Positions 10,581 through 20,502 of a stretch of 64,000 nucleotides of DNA are shown here, piece after piece (positions within the stretch are counted from its first letter, which is position 1; each line of letters opens with the position of its first letter). The stretch is from positions 78,784,909-78,848,908 of the forward strand of contig OX638368.1 in NCBI GenBank assembly GCA_951812925.1, written 5' to 3'. The translations under genes and the position numbers were made by a program. A model generated the notes under the pieces. That model made no database searches, was not told the origin of the DNA, and saw nothing but the letters and a program-made list of their open reading frames with translations. The DNA is from Calliopum simillimum (Eukaryota > Arthropoda > Insecta > Diptera > Lauxaniidae).

Positions 10581-11906
10581 TGTTACCATTTTCGCAATCG
10601 TCCACCCTATTTTCAATTTTTCTTCTTGGTGAACGTGATGCAGCTCGTTTACGCCGTGAACGGCAGTCACGTGCCATGTGTCCCTGCTTACCACAATTAT
10701 AGCACTTTCCACTGAAGCTACTGCTGGCAAACGATACATTTTTATTTTCAGCCTCCACCTCCATCCGACGAGTTTTCAATGTTGGGCGGCATGACAATGC
10801 AATCGTCTACTGAGTGAGTGCAACCGTTACAGTTTCATTAAATGTTGCCTTCGGGCTCCTCATTGTTTCGCGTTTTGTCTCAGAGTCCCGTATGCCGTCA
10901 ATAAACGCCTCTATTTTGAATTTTTCAGCTACGACACTTAACTCGTCAGGATAGGAAAGGTGTGCCAATCTTTCAATATCCGCAGCGTACTCCTGCAAGG
11001 ACTCACCAGATTTCTGGATACGACTTTTCAACTCCAGTCTGTGAATCTGTTTCATGTGGTCACTGCCATATTTTCGCTGTAAGGCATCCATCACCGCCTT
11101 GTAATTTTTCTGCTCCGCCACTGGAACCGTTTGCAATACTTCGGCAGCTGCGCCTTTTAAAGCAACGATAAGCGCTGCTGCTGCGCTGTCGTTATCCCAA
11201 AGGTTATGAGTGGATGTTGTTTCAAATTGGAGCTTGAAAACACTGAATGGCGTTGTTCCATCGTATGTGGGTGCCTTAAGCCTCACTCTGCTGGTTTCTC
11301 TAATAATTTGAGTTGTTGGTTCGCTTATTTGTAACTCTTGAATCATTTTATTAACTTTTTCAAGATTATTTTCAACTTTTTCAACTTTTTCCTTGAAGGA
11401 TTCAACGTCATCTCGCAACTTAGTCACTTTTACTTCGAGGCCATTTACTATTTTTTCAACATCCGTACGAACAGCCTCCAATCAATTTCTTCCCGAACCA
11501 CCTGGATATTTTTATTTGTCTGCAGAGCGTTCTGGCTTAACCTCTGATCAATCTGCAGTGCATTTTGACTTGTTTCTTCCCGAACCGCCTGGATACCCGC
11601 CTGGATATTTTTGTTCATCTGCAGCGCGTTCTGATTTATTGTCTGCGTCATCGCCATTAACATTTGCTCGAACTTTGACATATCCATAACTTCACCACTT
11701 GCCGCCGGTCCAGAAGCTTCCTCCACTTTCGATGTATCTTCTGTTGAACTATGTGCAAAGTCAAACTCATCAATATCCACACCATCTTCTTCAAAAGCAC
11801 TCCGCAATCGCTGCTGCAGCTCCACCTTTCTGCCAGCCGTTTGTAAATTCCGCTTTTCCAACTCGCTTTTAAGTTGGCCAATGATAAGATCTTCAAACTT
11901 AACCAT
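10561..11906 (-). pseudogene. gag: Ty3/gypsy gag (retrotransposon 1), frameshift and stop
   Basis: The ATG at 11906 starts a protein whose first 40 residues look SAP-like (LKSELEKRNLQTAGRKVELQ), followed by an acidic stretch and a coiled-coil-rich region. A frameshift lies near 11470; the capsid-like part then runs to an in-frame TAG at 10807-10809. The same frame continues into a CCHC zinc knuckle (CYNCGKQGHMARDC) and a basic tail, ending at 10561. Gag would package the element RNA into cytoplasmic particles. The two lesions mean no full-length Gag from this copy. Confidence 0.88.
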
Positions 11907-11952
11907 TTTATTATTATTTTTTTTTTTATCGATTGCAAATTCTTTTTACACA

Positions 11953-11970
11953 ATCCCACTTCTGACACCA
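11953..11970 (-). promoter_or_regulatory. Primer binding site of retrotransposon 1
   Basis: Two bases inside the 5' LTR the minus strand reads TGGTGTCAGAAGTGGGAT. The TGG start, position and length fit an 18-nt tRNA 3'-end complement; a tRNA-Leu-type primer is the best guess, by inference. Confidence 0.8.
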
Positions 11971-11972
11971 AT

Positions 11973-12445
11973 TGTTACGAAATTTCCTGTCTCTATGACG
12001 ATAATTTCGATCTCTTACTGTTTTCTGAGTTCGATCACTGGATTGTGTAGCAATCAAAAACACACACTTTATTTGGTTATAAAATGGTTTATTTAAATCA
12101 CAAATGTTTATTTTCACACTGTACAATTGTTTATATCACTATTTATTACATTCAAAATCTAATATTACAATTAGCACTTTGTTTACTTTCACTGGCACTG
12201 TGTGTACAACTCTTTCACTTTATTGCTTAAAATCAACTGTGTTGCAACTCTCATGAACAGCTCCTTTTATACCCAAATGAACGTTCCAGAATTGCATTAG
12301 CGAAACATCTGGCAACATCTCGTTGATTCCTTCGGCTAATAGTTTCTTGACAAAACTTGGCATCACTGTCAAGTACTTTCGTGACGTCACTGGTTCTATC
12401 TCGAAATGGCGTGAAGTTTCTTTTCATGTGTTATTTTTCGTCACA
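11973..12445 (-). repeat. LTR retrotransposon 1, 5' LTR
   Basis: 473-bp LTR bounded by TG..CA, adjacent to the primer binding site and to the outer ATAT target duplication. Confidence 0.93.
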
Positions 12446-12945
12446 ATATTTCGTACGTGTCTAATCTTTCTTCCCTTTGCACTTGCTTTATTAATTTTAC
12501 ATTGTTTATTGTTATGCTGTGGTTATTTTCTAACGCATGTAATGCCACAGCTGACTTATTAGGCCTTACGTATTTTATGTGCGAAAAATGTTCGTTGAAT
12601 CTCGTCTCTATGTTTCTTTTGTTTGTTTTAATTTTTGTAAACAACTGACCTCATAAATGCCAGCTTTCTTCTTATCATCTGTCTTGTCTTACGTTGTTCC
12701 CAGCTTTTGTTTTAGTTGATCGTCCGATGCAAAAACTAACTCAATGTTTTGTTTTTTAAAAATGCCTTTTAATTTGTTTGTAATTGACGGAAAAAATGTA
12801 ATTTTATCCATTTCTTTGGCTTTATGTCATCAATTGAAGTGAGATTTGTAAAATTTTGCGCCCGCGATATTTTAGATTGTTTTTCAACAATTCTCGTTAT
12901 CATTTCTCTTTCATAACCGTTTAACTCAACTACATATTTGATGTA
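12446..12945 (-). pseudogene. Penelope-like RT C-terminus plus GIY-YIG region (minus copy)
   Basis: The minus strand encodes, with frameshifts and a stop, the C-terminal part of a Penelope-like ORF: LTSIDDIKPKKWIKL (RT-to-linker part), a linker, GIYEVSC (start of the GIY-YIG endonuclease) and ETRFNEHFSHIKYV with VALHALENNHSITI, the family's endonuclease core and tail. The YIG motif region appears damaged. The reading continues past the gypsy insertion at 6496. Penelope-like elements retrotranspose with an RT fused to a GIY-YIG nuclease. The fragment lacks the RT palm and is a relic. Confidence 0.82.
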
Positions 12946-13507
12946 TTCCATGTATATCATCAATGATATTTTAGCTATTTTAAATTCAAAATATCCCACA
13001 ATAAAATTTACATTTGAAACAGAGAACGAGGGAAAATTGCCTTTTTTAGATTTGATGATCACTAGAATGGAAAATAATGGATTATCTTTTGTAGTTTACA
13101 GGGAACCTACAAATATTCCTAGGTATATCCCAAGTGATTCTTTTTGTCCAATGCAATGCTGTGGCTTTACATGCGTTAGAAAATAACCACAGGATAACAA
13201 TAAACAATGTAGAATTAATAAAGCAAGTGCAAAGGGAAGAAAGATTAGACGCGTACGAAAGCATTCATATGCACAAAAGCAATAAAATCATGGTGAATAC
13301 GATGGAGGCACCGATCAGGTCATCTCTGTTTAATTTGTTAAAAGAAAACAAATAATAAAGCGCAAAGCTTTTCCAAAGTACAAAGTTCAAATTTTGGTTT
13401 TTATTTTGTGTTGTGAGTCATGACATACTATACAGCGGCGTTGTTGTAAGCGGAGTTTTTTAAATGTTTTTAAATTTTTAAATAATTGTCTTAAGTTTGA
13501 ACAATGG
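12946..13507 (+). pseudogene. Penelope-like element, plus copy (RT end, GIY-YIG tail, 3' UTR)
   Basis: In the opposite orientation to the preceding copy, the plus strand encodes TIKFTFETENEGKLPFLDL and YREPTNIPRYIPSDSF, typical of the end of the Penelope RT. An internal deletion and frameshift near 13140-13160 join this directly to the endonuclease tail (VALHALENNHRITINN, stop near 13353-13355). The 3' UTR to about 13507 matches the minus copy in inverted orientation. The two copies meet head to head near 12945. Confidence 0.82.
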
Positions 13508-14075
13508 CCATTTCTCTGAAACTTATAGAAGCAGATAGATAAGATGCGTTACGTTTGTAACAGGCACAGAGAAAAATAACATCCACTGAAAAAGTGGGCG
13601 GTGTCACGCCCTACAAATATTAAACTTATCATATCTCCGAAACTATTTGAGCTATAGGAATGAGTTTCGGTATATGTATAAAGGGTAGTGAGTCAAATAA
13701 CATTTGCTGAAAAAAAGGGCGGTACCACACCCTGCAATGAACATATCCTTATCAATTGCCACTCTGTTCTATAGGGAACAAGTTCATTTATGTAGCTCTG
13801 CCTGCGGGCTTGGCACTACATATTTTTTCAGCAGATGTTATTTGTCTTGATGACCTCTATATATAAACCAAATTTCATCCACATGGGTAAAATAGTTTCG
13901 GAGATATGATGTATTTTATATTTTAAGGGCGTGGCACCGCCCATTTTTTTAATAGATATTATTTCTCTTTACGCTTTTTACAAACATACCGAATCTTATC
14001 TATCTGCGTCCAATAGTTTCGGAGATATAAGGAATTCGTTTTTGGGGAGTGGCACCGCCTATTTTCACTTTAAGT
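13508..14075. repeat. Fold-back repeat built from GGCGGTGCCACGCCC-like motifs
   Basis: GGGCGGTGTCACGCCC (about 13599), GGGCGGTACCACACCC (about 13719) on one side and GGGCGTGGCACCGCCC (about 13926) and GGAGTGGCACCGCC (about 14046) on the other are inverted relative to each other and spaced by related sequence (ATATCTCCGAAACTA and its complement). The same motif appears inside the Transib-like element (28740-29010) and in the mini-me-like repeat (39.7-40.2 kb). Confidence 0.6.
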
Positions 14076-15068
14076 TGATTTCACCTTACTTGATTTGATA
14101 GAATGCACATAAATTTATTCATATATCACTCCTGCGTTTAATGTGACTAACATTTTTAAACAGAAAAATCGATTTTTTCAAAATTCAAGAGATTTCGACC
14201 CGTGTCACTTTTTTTGGATCAGATGCTGGAAAAAGCGGGCATCTTTTCTAATAGGTGAATGTATAACATTTAATTACGCATTTGATTTTTTTAAAGAAAA
14301 TGTGTTCTTGTAGTGAATTATTTTTGTGTACACTTTTTTGTCAAAAAAAACCATAGTGCAACGTAACTTAGCAAGGTCTGTAATTGATGATTTTCAAAGC
14401 TTTATCAATTTATTTATTTGTAACTTAAAAAAACCAAATGTAAAACAAAACTTTGATTCTATTGTTTACTTCTTTTGGTATTCACTATTAAGTTTTGACG
14501 TTTTGTTATGTCAAATACCTCCTGCAACCCTGCAAAAATAACCCGCTCGCCAATACCCTGAATTTTACATCCTCCCGCTACCCTGCCAAACATTCCCGTC
14601 TCACAATCCCTCTATTATGACCTCCCACTTCTCCCCCTAACAGTTCTTCTTTGGTCATCCCCCTATTACGAAAATGTCAAAAAATTTTTTGCGGTTGCCA
14701 GAGTTTTTCTCCAATTTTAGCCATTGTTGGTGAATTTCTTTGGCTTATGTGCAAATGTAAAATGTTTATAAAAATATTTCGCAATAAAATAAGAAAAGCT
14801 TTAATTATATTAATTGTTATAAAATACCTAAGAAAGCTATGTATTGTTAATATTTCTGTGGAAGTCTCACCTTAATTATTTTACGAGTAAGAACAATTTT
14901 TCAAAATAGAAGTGTTATAACACAAATATATTTACTATTTGTTTGCCGTTTAAGAGCATAATATACAAACAAATCTGATCAATGTTTTAAATGAACAATG
15001 TAAATCGATATTTTTTACGAGATCGAAACGCCTTTTCTGAAAACATACAATTTCTATGATTTCCCAAT
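14076..15068. other. AT-rich stretch without recognisable gene
   Basis: About 1 kb of AT-rich DNA with a C-rich patch near 14520-14650. Short open frames are present on the plus strand but have low-complexity, hydrophobic products and no domain I recognise. I see no repeat ends. Confidence 0.4.
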
Positions 15069-15187
15069 CAATAGCTTTGTTTTTAACGAATGTTTATCTG
15101 TGTTTTGTTGTTGCTTTCCTAAAGATTTCTCAAAATGTGCTACGAGAACACAAGCACAGATAAACTGTCGTAAAAAACTCAGCTAAT
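15069..15187. mobile_element. Small fold-back MITE, copy 1
   Basis: Ends are inverted copies (TAGCTTTGTTTTTAACGA.. left; its imperfect complement at 15150-15187) with the shared block GTTTATCTGTG. A related copy lies 75 bp to the right. Confidence 0.5.
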
Positions 15188-15261
15188 TATTATAATAAAA
15201 TTTTCTGTCAACTGTAGAAAAGCTTTTTTAGGTCGCTGTGCAATTCATAACCTTTTAAATA

Positions 15262-15387
15262 ATAGCTGTGTTTTTGAGGAAACTTTATCTGGGCTTGTGT
15301 AAGCACATTCTGAGAAAAGGATGAGAAAGCAACAATAAATGTGATTTGGACAAGCCCAGATAAAGAGTCCACAAAAACACAGCTAAT
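15262..15387. mobile_element. Small fold-back MITE, copy 2
   Basis: Left arm TAGCTGTGTTTTTGAGGAAA and right arm are inverted copies sharing CTTTATCTGGGCTTGT. It is about 126 bp long and of the same family as 15069-15187. Confidence 0.65.
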
Positions 15388-15728
15388 TACACTGGTCGAC
15401 AAATTTCGAAAAAAATTTCGACTGGAGAAGAGAATAATGTTTCTTAAGTAATTTGAGTGCGCTGAATTCGAATCTGCAATCGGTTTTTCTCTATCAGGTC
15501 AGGTTTTGGAGATAATCGACCTTTTCGGTTTTTGAGGTTATAGCTCCATTTTTTCGATCATATTTTGAGAAACCCAATTTCGATCGAATATGTTTTAATA
15601 TTATTATAGAGAAAAATTCCTAAACTTTCAACAAGTGTACCAATATCTAAGATCCGATTCAAATTGTCTGAGTTATAGCAACGAAAAGTTTATTTGTATA
15701 GTAGTTTTTTACACTTTTTTGTGTTTAA

Positions 15729-16584
15729 TAGCATTTTCTTTTCTAAAAAAAAATGTTACCTGCTTGAAGTGTAACATTTTTTTAGTTTTGCACTCTACCC
15801 TGATAAAATGTTACATTTTCTTAAATAAGAATAGAACAAAAAATTCTATACAAATCATAAAATGAATTTTCTCTCACAATTGTTACATTTGTTTTTATTG
15901 AATTTAATAAATTTGAATTCATTCAAATGTTTGTAAATAAAAACCAAATAAAAACTTTCAATATCATAGCCATGTTCACGATCCGGTGCAAAAGGTCTTG
16001 CATCATAGCATTTGTAAATAAGTGTTGAAAAATTTTGCCATACAACAACAAAATAGCCATGTTCACGATCCGGTGCAAAAGGTCTTGCATCATAGCATTT
16101 GTAAATAAGTGTTGAAAAATTTTGCTACACAAACACAAAATATATGGGATTGAATTTAGATTTACATTTACATTTTTTATACTAAAAATCTATAGCATAA
16201 AAATATCATGTCATTTTTCAAATAAAAATTTTTTTTGTTTATGCTCTCGTTCTCTTTGCTCATACGATTTTCTCAGAGAAATACATTTTTTCATTGTTTG
16301 CAATTTTTATACTTTTAATATTGCTCACAATCAAGTGGAAATTATTGCTATTTTGCTACTTTGCAAGTCTAAATGCTCCGGATCGTGAACATGGCTCATC
16401 TGTTTGTGAAAAATAATAATGCAAAATTCTCACCCCGTCGATTGAAAAAAGTGTAAAAATGTTACACTTTTGCCTGCTCAGAGGGCAACAATTTTTAGAA
16501 AATTTTAGAAAAGAACAAAATATTTTGACAGCCTTCGCAAGGGGCAGAAAAAGTGTAACATTTTTTTGAGAAAAGAAAACGACA
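15729..16584. mobile_element. 856-bp MITE with TAA target duplication, Harbinger-like
   Basis: TAA at 15726-15728 and 16585-16587 flank ends that are inverted copies (CGTTTTCTTTTC-type, then AAAAAAATGTTAC). The uninterrupted right arm of the host fold-back confirms the duplication. A 3-bp TAA duplication suggests PIF/Harbinger, which is inference. It carries a direct duplication (15965-16124). Confidence 0.7.
15965..16124. repeat. 87-bp-period direct duplication plus inverted 20-mer
   Basis: A 73-bp block starting ATAGCCATGTTCACGATCCG occurs at 15965-16037 and again at 16052-16124, nearly identical. The inverse of its start (CGGATCGTGAACATGGCT) recurs at 16379-16396. Confidence 0.85.
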
Positions 16585-16629
16585 TAAGCCAAATTAAACA
16601 CGGTTTTTTTGCCAGTAGCTTATACAAAT

Positions 16630-16878
16630 TGTAACACATAGAATTTGACAAATAAATAATCTTAAAGAATGACAGCTTCTCTGTCATTCCCTTTTCTGAA
16701 CGTGCCCTACCTATGCTTTATTTTACAGCAGCCAACTTCATAAAAGTTTCCGGTTTTGTATTCAATTTCCGGCATGGATATTTTAGCAAGCAAAGTGGCA
16801 GCCATTGTAAATATTTTGTTAAAAGTAAATAAAGATTTAAAATATATTGAACATCGTTTAAAATTCCTGCGTATTACA
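16630..16878 (+). repeat. LTR retrotransposon 2, 5' LTR (249 bp)
   Basis: TG..CA-bounded LTR. Relative to the 3' LTR it lacks about 36 bp next to an ACAG, consistent with a deletion between short direct repeats. Confidence 0.92.
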
Positions 16879-17170
16879 ATTCAGATGTGGGGCAATAGCC
16901 TCATCGTTGGATAAGTGAAATTTTACGGAGTTTATACACTTTTCAAGTATTTAACAAATTGATCGACGCCATTTTCAACAGTGGACAATAAATAAGTCCC
17001 ACAAATTATAAAACAGAGTAGTATTTTGGATTCAAAGATACCTGAGCACATTTGCCGAATAAATTCAACCGACTTTAGAGTTTCCTGAGTTATTTGGGAA
17101 ATAAAATTGTTGAATTTTAAAACGCACATTGTGTGTGAAACGACGCCATCTCTAAAAAAACACAATAATA

Positions 17171-20100
17171 GCCGAACAGTTACCCAAGGCTGAACTTATC
17201 GCAGCACTACGAGCTGGAAATATTGAATTCCCGGTAAACGCAGTTCTTCGCCGAATTTACATGGAACAAGTTCCTCCAGAAAATGAAGCTGTTCAACAAT
17301 TGGGAAATGAAAGGGAACGGCAGCCGTCACCCGTTCAAAGCGAACATTCACAGCACGATGACGACAACAACGAAATGAACAACAACAACGAAATGATTCA
17401 TGCCGATGCTGCAGTAGCAAATGTACGTCGTCAGTCAGTAGAAATTGAAAACCTTGATGATAAAATTGCCAAGCTCCGAAAACTAACCGAAATTGCATAA
17501 CTTCGAGCCCAGTTACGACTTTTAACCGTCCATGAAACTGATAACCGATCACCGAAACAAAGACGCTTGGAATTTTCCGATATTGAACACTCTATCTAGC
17601 CTTTTACTGGAGACGATAGTTATAGTATCCGTAAATGGATTGATGATTATGAAAGCATTCTTGCCTCAGGCCATTCCGACGAAAGAGATAAACTGGTTTT
17701 TGCTCGCCGTTTGCTAAAAGGAACGGCTCAAATGTTTTTATCTACAATTACTGCAGCAGATTGGACATCACTCAAAGGACAATTGTTGCTGGAATTTCAC
17801 CGTCAAGTTTCTCGCTCCGAGGTATTCTCTGAATTAGCTAATCGAACTTTACGTAAAGGAGAAAAATTAAAACAATACATTCTTGAAATGCAAACAATTG
17901 CACAACATTCTGATGTTACCGATGCAGAATTGCTCCGAGCCATTGTGGATGGCATTCGTGACACCGAACCTAGTGCTGCAATTTTATACAGTGCATCATC
18001 TGTATCTGAACTAAAGCAAAAAGCTTCCGAATACGAACACCGCCGATCTTAAATAGCATCCGTCCGTCAATCATACACAAACCGCTCCATAAATCTGACC
18101 ACAGGAGGTAACCGACCAACGCAAATGCAGTTTTCAACTAATCAACGGAATAATCTACCCAATAAAATAAAAATCGACCAACAACGCCGTCCTATTAAAC
18201 CAAATCGTTGTTCAAACTGCAGAGAAATGGGACATCAGTTTTCATCATGCCCGAAACCCCGTCGACCACCGAACAGCTGTTTTTATTGTTGGGAAGTTGG
18301 TCATTTTCATAACGACTGCCCAAAGAAACGTAGACCTGTTGCAGCTGTAGCTGACGCAACTGAGGACGAACCATCCCATCTCCAAACTGACGATGTTACT
18401 AATGAACTAGCGGCACTTCAAATGGTGAGTGTTTTCTTTTCTGTTGATGAAATTGAACAAAATAGTAATCAAAAATCGTTTCTTGCATTATTCGATACTG
18501 GAAGCCCGGTGAGCTTCATTCGTAGATCAATCGTGCCGGATAAATATTGCAATAGTTATTTAAGTGATTCTCTATACAGCGGACTAGGTAATACGAAACT
18601 TTATAGTTACGGTAAAATTGTTTGTTACATTAACTTTCGGTCACACATTCGCTCATATAGTATAATTATTATTCCAGATAACGTACTTCCAACTTCAATA
18701 CTTCTCGGGCGTGATTTCTTGCACGAATTTGGAATTGAACTTCGATGCACATTACCGACATCAAATAATTTTATTCAAAAGAAAAAAAATGATAATAACA
18801 CGAAATGTATAGACACTGTTTGCAATATTTATGATTCATTAAAATTCAAATATAAATCATATTACCATGCGTTCAATTTAATCAACCGTTTGTATGTATG
18901 CTTTAGTGATGCTTCGTTGCCAAATTCCGTTACCAATTGTTTTGTCAAAACGCCTATATTATCATCGTCAGATTCGAATGAAAATTTCAGTGAATTGCCA
19001 TATGCAATGAGCACCGAATCGGATTTATATGATTATCATAATTTCGACAATAGTCATTATTTTGGGCCGCATTCTTACCGACAGTGTTACCAATTGCATC
19101 ATACCGAATACATTAATGCTGACCGACCCTTACAAGTTCCGACTACACACAAACTTAAACTTAATTTAACCAATGATACCCCATTTTCCTGTCACCCTCG
19201 CCGCCTCTCTTACAGGGAAAAAGAGATCCTTGCTCGAATTCTTGACGATTTGTTATCTAAGGATATTATTCGACCCAGTAATTCCCCATATACATCACCA
19301 ATTCAACTGGTGCCTAAAAAGGGTAACGAATTACGTCCATGCATTGACTACCGTACTCTCAATAAGGTCACCCTTCGTGATAGTTTTCCTTTACCTCTCA
19401 TTGATGAGTGCTTGGAATATTTAGACGGGAAAAAATGTTTTTCTTTACTCGATCTAAAAAACGGATTTCACCAAGTCACTATCGACGAATCATCTATTCC
19501 ATACACTTCTTTTATCTCCCCTTATGGTCAATACGAATATCTAAAAATGCCTTTTGGTCTTAAAAATGATGCAGCTGTTTTTTCGCGATTTATTTCAATT
19601 ATATTCGATGATATGATTCGCGCGAATGAAATCGTTATTTACATGGACGACATTTTAGTTGCAACCAAAACACCTAAAGAACATTTACTACGTTTGCAAA
19701 AACTTTTTAAACGAATTATAAAATATAATCTGGAACTAAAACCAACTAAATGCAAATTTATGCAACAAACTATTGATTACCTAGGCTATACAGCTGATAC
19801 CCATGGGATTCGCCCGAATAATTCTCATACCGAAACAATAAAATCTTACCCGATGCCGACTAACGCTAGAGAACTTCAATCATGCTTAGGACTATTTTCA
19901 TATTTCCGACGATTCGTTCCTTCATTCCCTCGGTTAGCCACACCACTTTTAAATTTACTCACAAAAAATGCGGAATTTAAATTCGATAAGGAGTGTCGGG
20001 AAGCTTTCAATACACTGAAGAACTCTTTAGTAGCTGCTCCTGTTTTGGCAATATATAACCCAAACCGAGAAACTGAACTTCATACCGATGCCAGCTCTCA

Positions 20101-20502
20101 TGGTTTTGGAGCGGTTTTATTGCAAAAATTATATGATAAAAAATGGCATCCTATTTCTTACTACTCACGTAGAACCACTCCAGCTGAATCTCGATATCAT
20201 AGTTTCGAGTTGGAAACCTTAGCCATTATATATGCTCTAAGACGATTCCATGTTTATGTTGAAGGAATTCCTATTCGAATAATAACCGATTGCAATTCAT
20301 TGACCCGAACCCTGGCCAAAAAAAATCTTAACCCAAGAATTTCCCGGTGGGCTCTTGAGCTCGAAAACTATGATTATACAATCCACCATAGACGAGGCAT
20401 TAATATAGGCCATATAGATGCATTGAGCCGTGTCTCTATAGCGTCGGACGTTTCTGAAGATAATATTGATTACCAAGCTCTTGTAATGATAAAATATGAA
20501 AT
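17171..20502 (+). pseudogene. gag-pol: Ty3/gypsy gag-pol, part 1 (retrotransposon 2)
   Basis: Gag, protease, RT and RNase H lie in one plus-strand frame. The likely start is ATA at 17171-ish minus one base (ATAGCC where an ATG start would be expected), so the start codon seems lost. In-frame stops occur at 17498 (TAA), about 17597 (TAG) and 18050 (TAA). Two CCHC knuckles follow (CSNCREMGHQFSSC, CFYCWEVGHFHNDC), then protease (LFDTGSPVSF), RT (LLDLKNGFHQV, LKMPFGLKN, VIYMDDILVA) and RNase H (LHTDASSHGFGAVL, NIGHIDALSR). The frame runs to the insertion at 20503. Fusion of gag and pol in one frame distinguishes this family from retrotransposon 1. Confidence 0.9.

Larger units (their letters stand above)
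6497..12445 (-). mobile_element. Ty3/gypsy LTR retrotransposon 1, full length, 5949 bp
   Basis: Two 473-bp LTRs (6497-6969 and 11973-12445) begin TGTTACGAAAT and end CGTCACA as written on the plus strand. Both sides are flanked by ATAT (6493-6496 and 12446-12449), a 4-bp target duplication typical of Ty3/gypsy. Gag and pol read on the minus strand in the order protease, reverse transcriptase, RNase H, integrase. There is no env: the polypurine tract follows the pol end. The LTRs differ at about ten positions by eye (about 2%). Several frameshifts and a stop make this copy non-autonomous. It inserted into a Penelope-like element. Confidence 0.95.

Noticed and set aside
14326..14875. Two plus-strand ORFs of about 70 codons
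   Set aside because: Low-complexity, AT-driven hydrophobic products without motifs.
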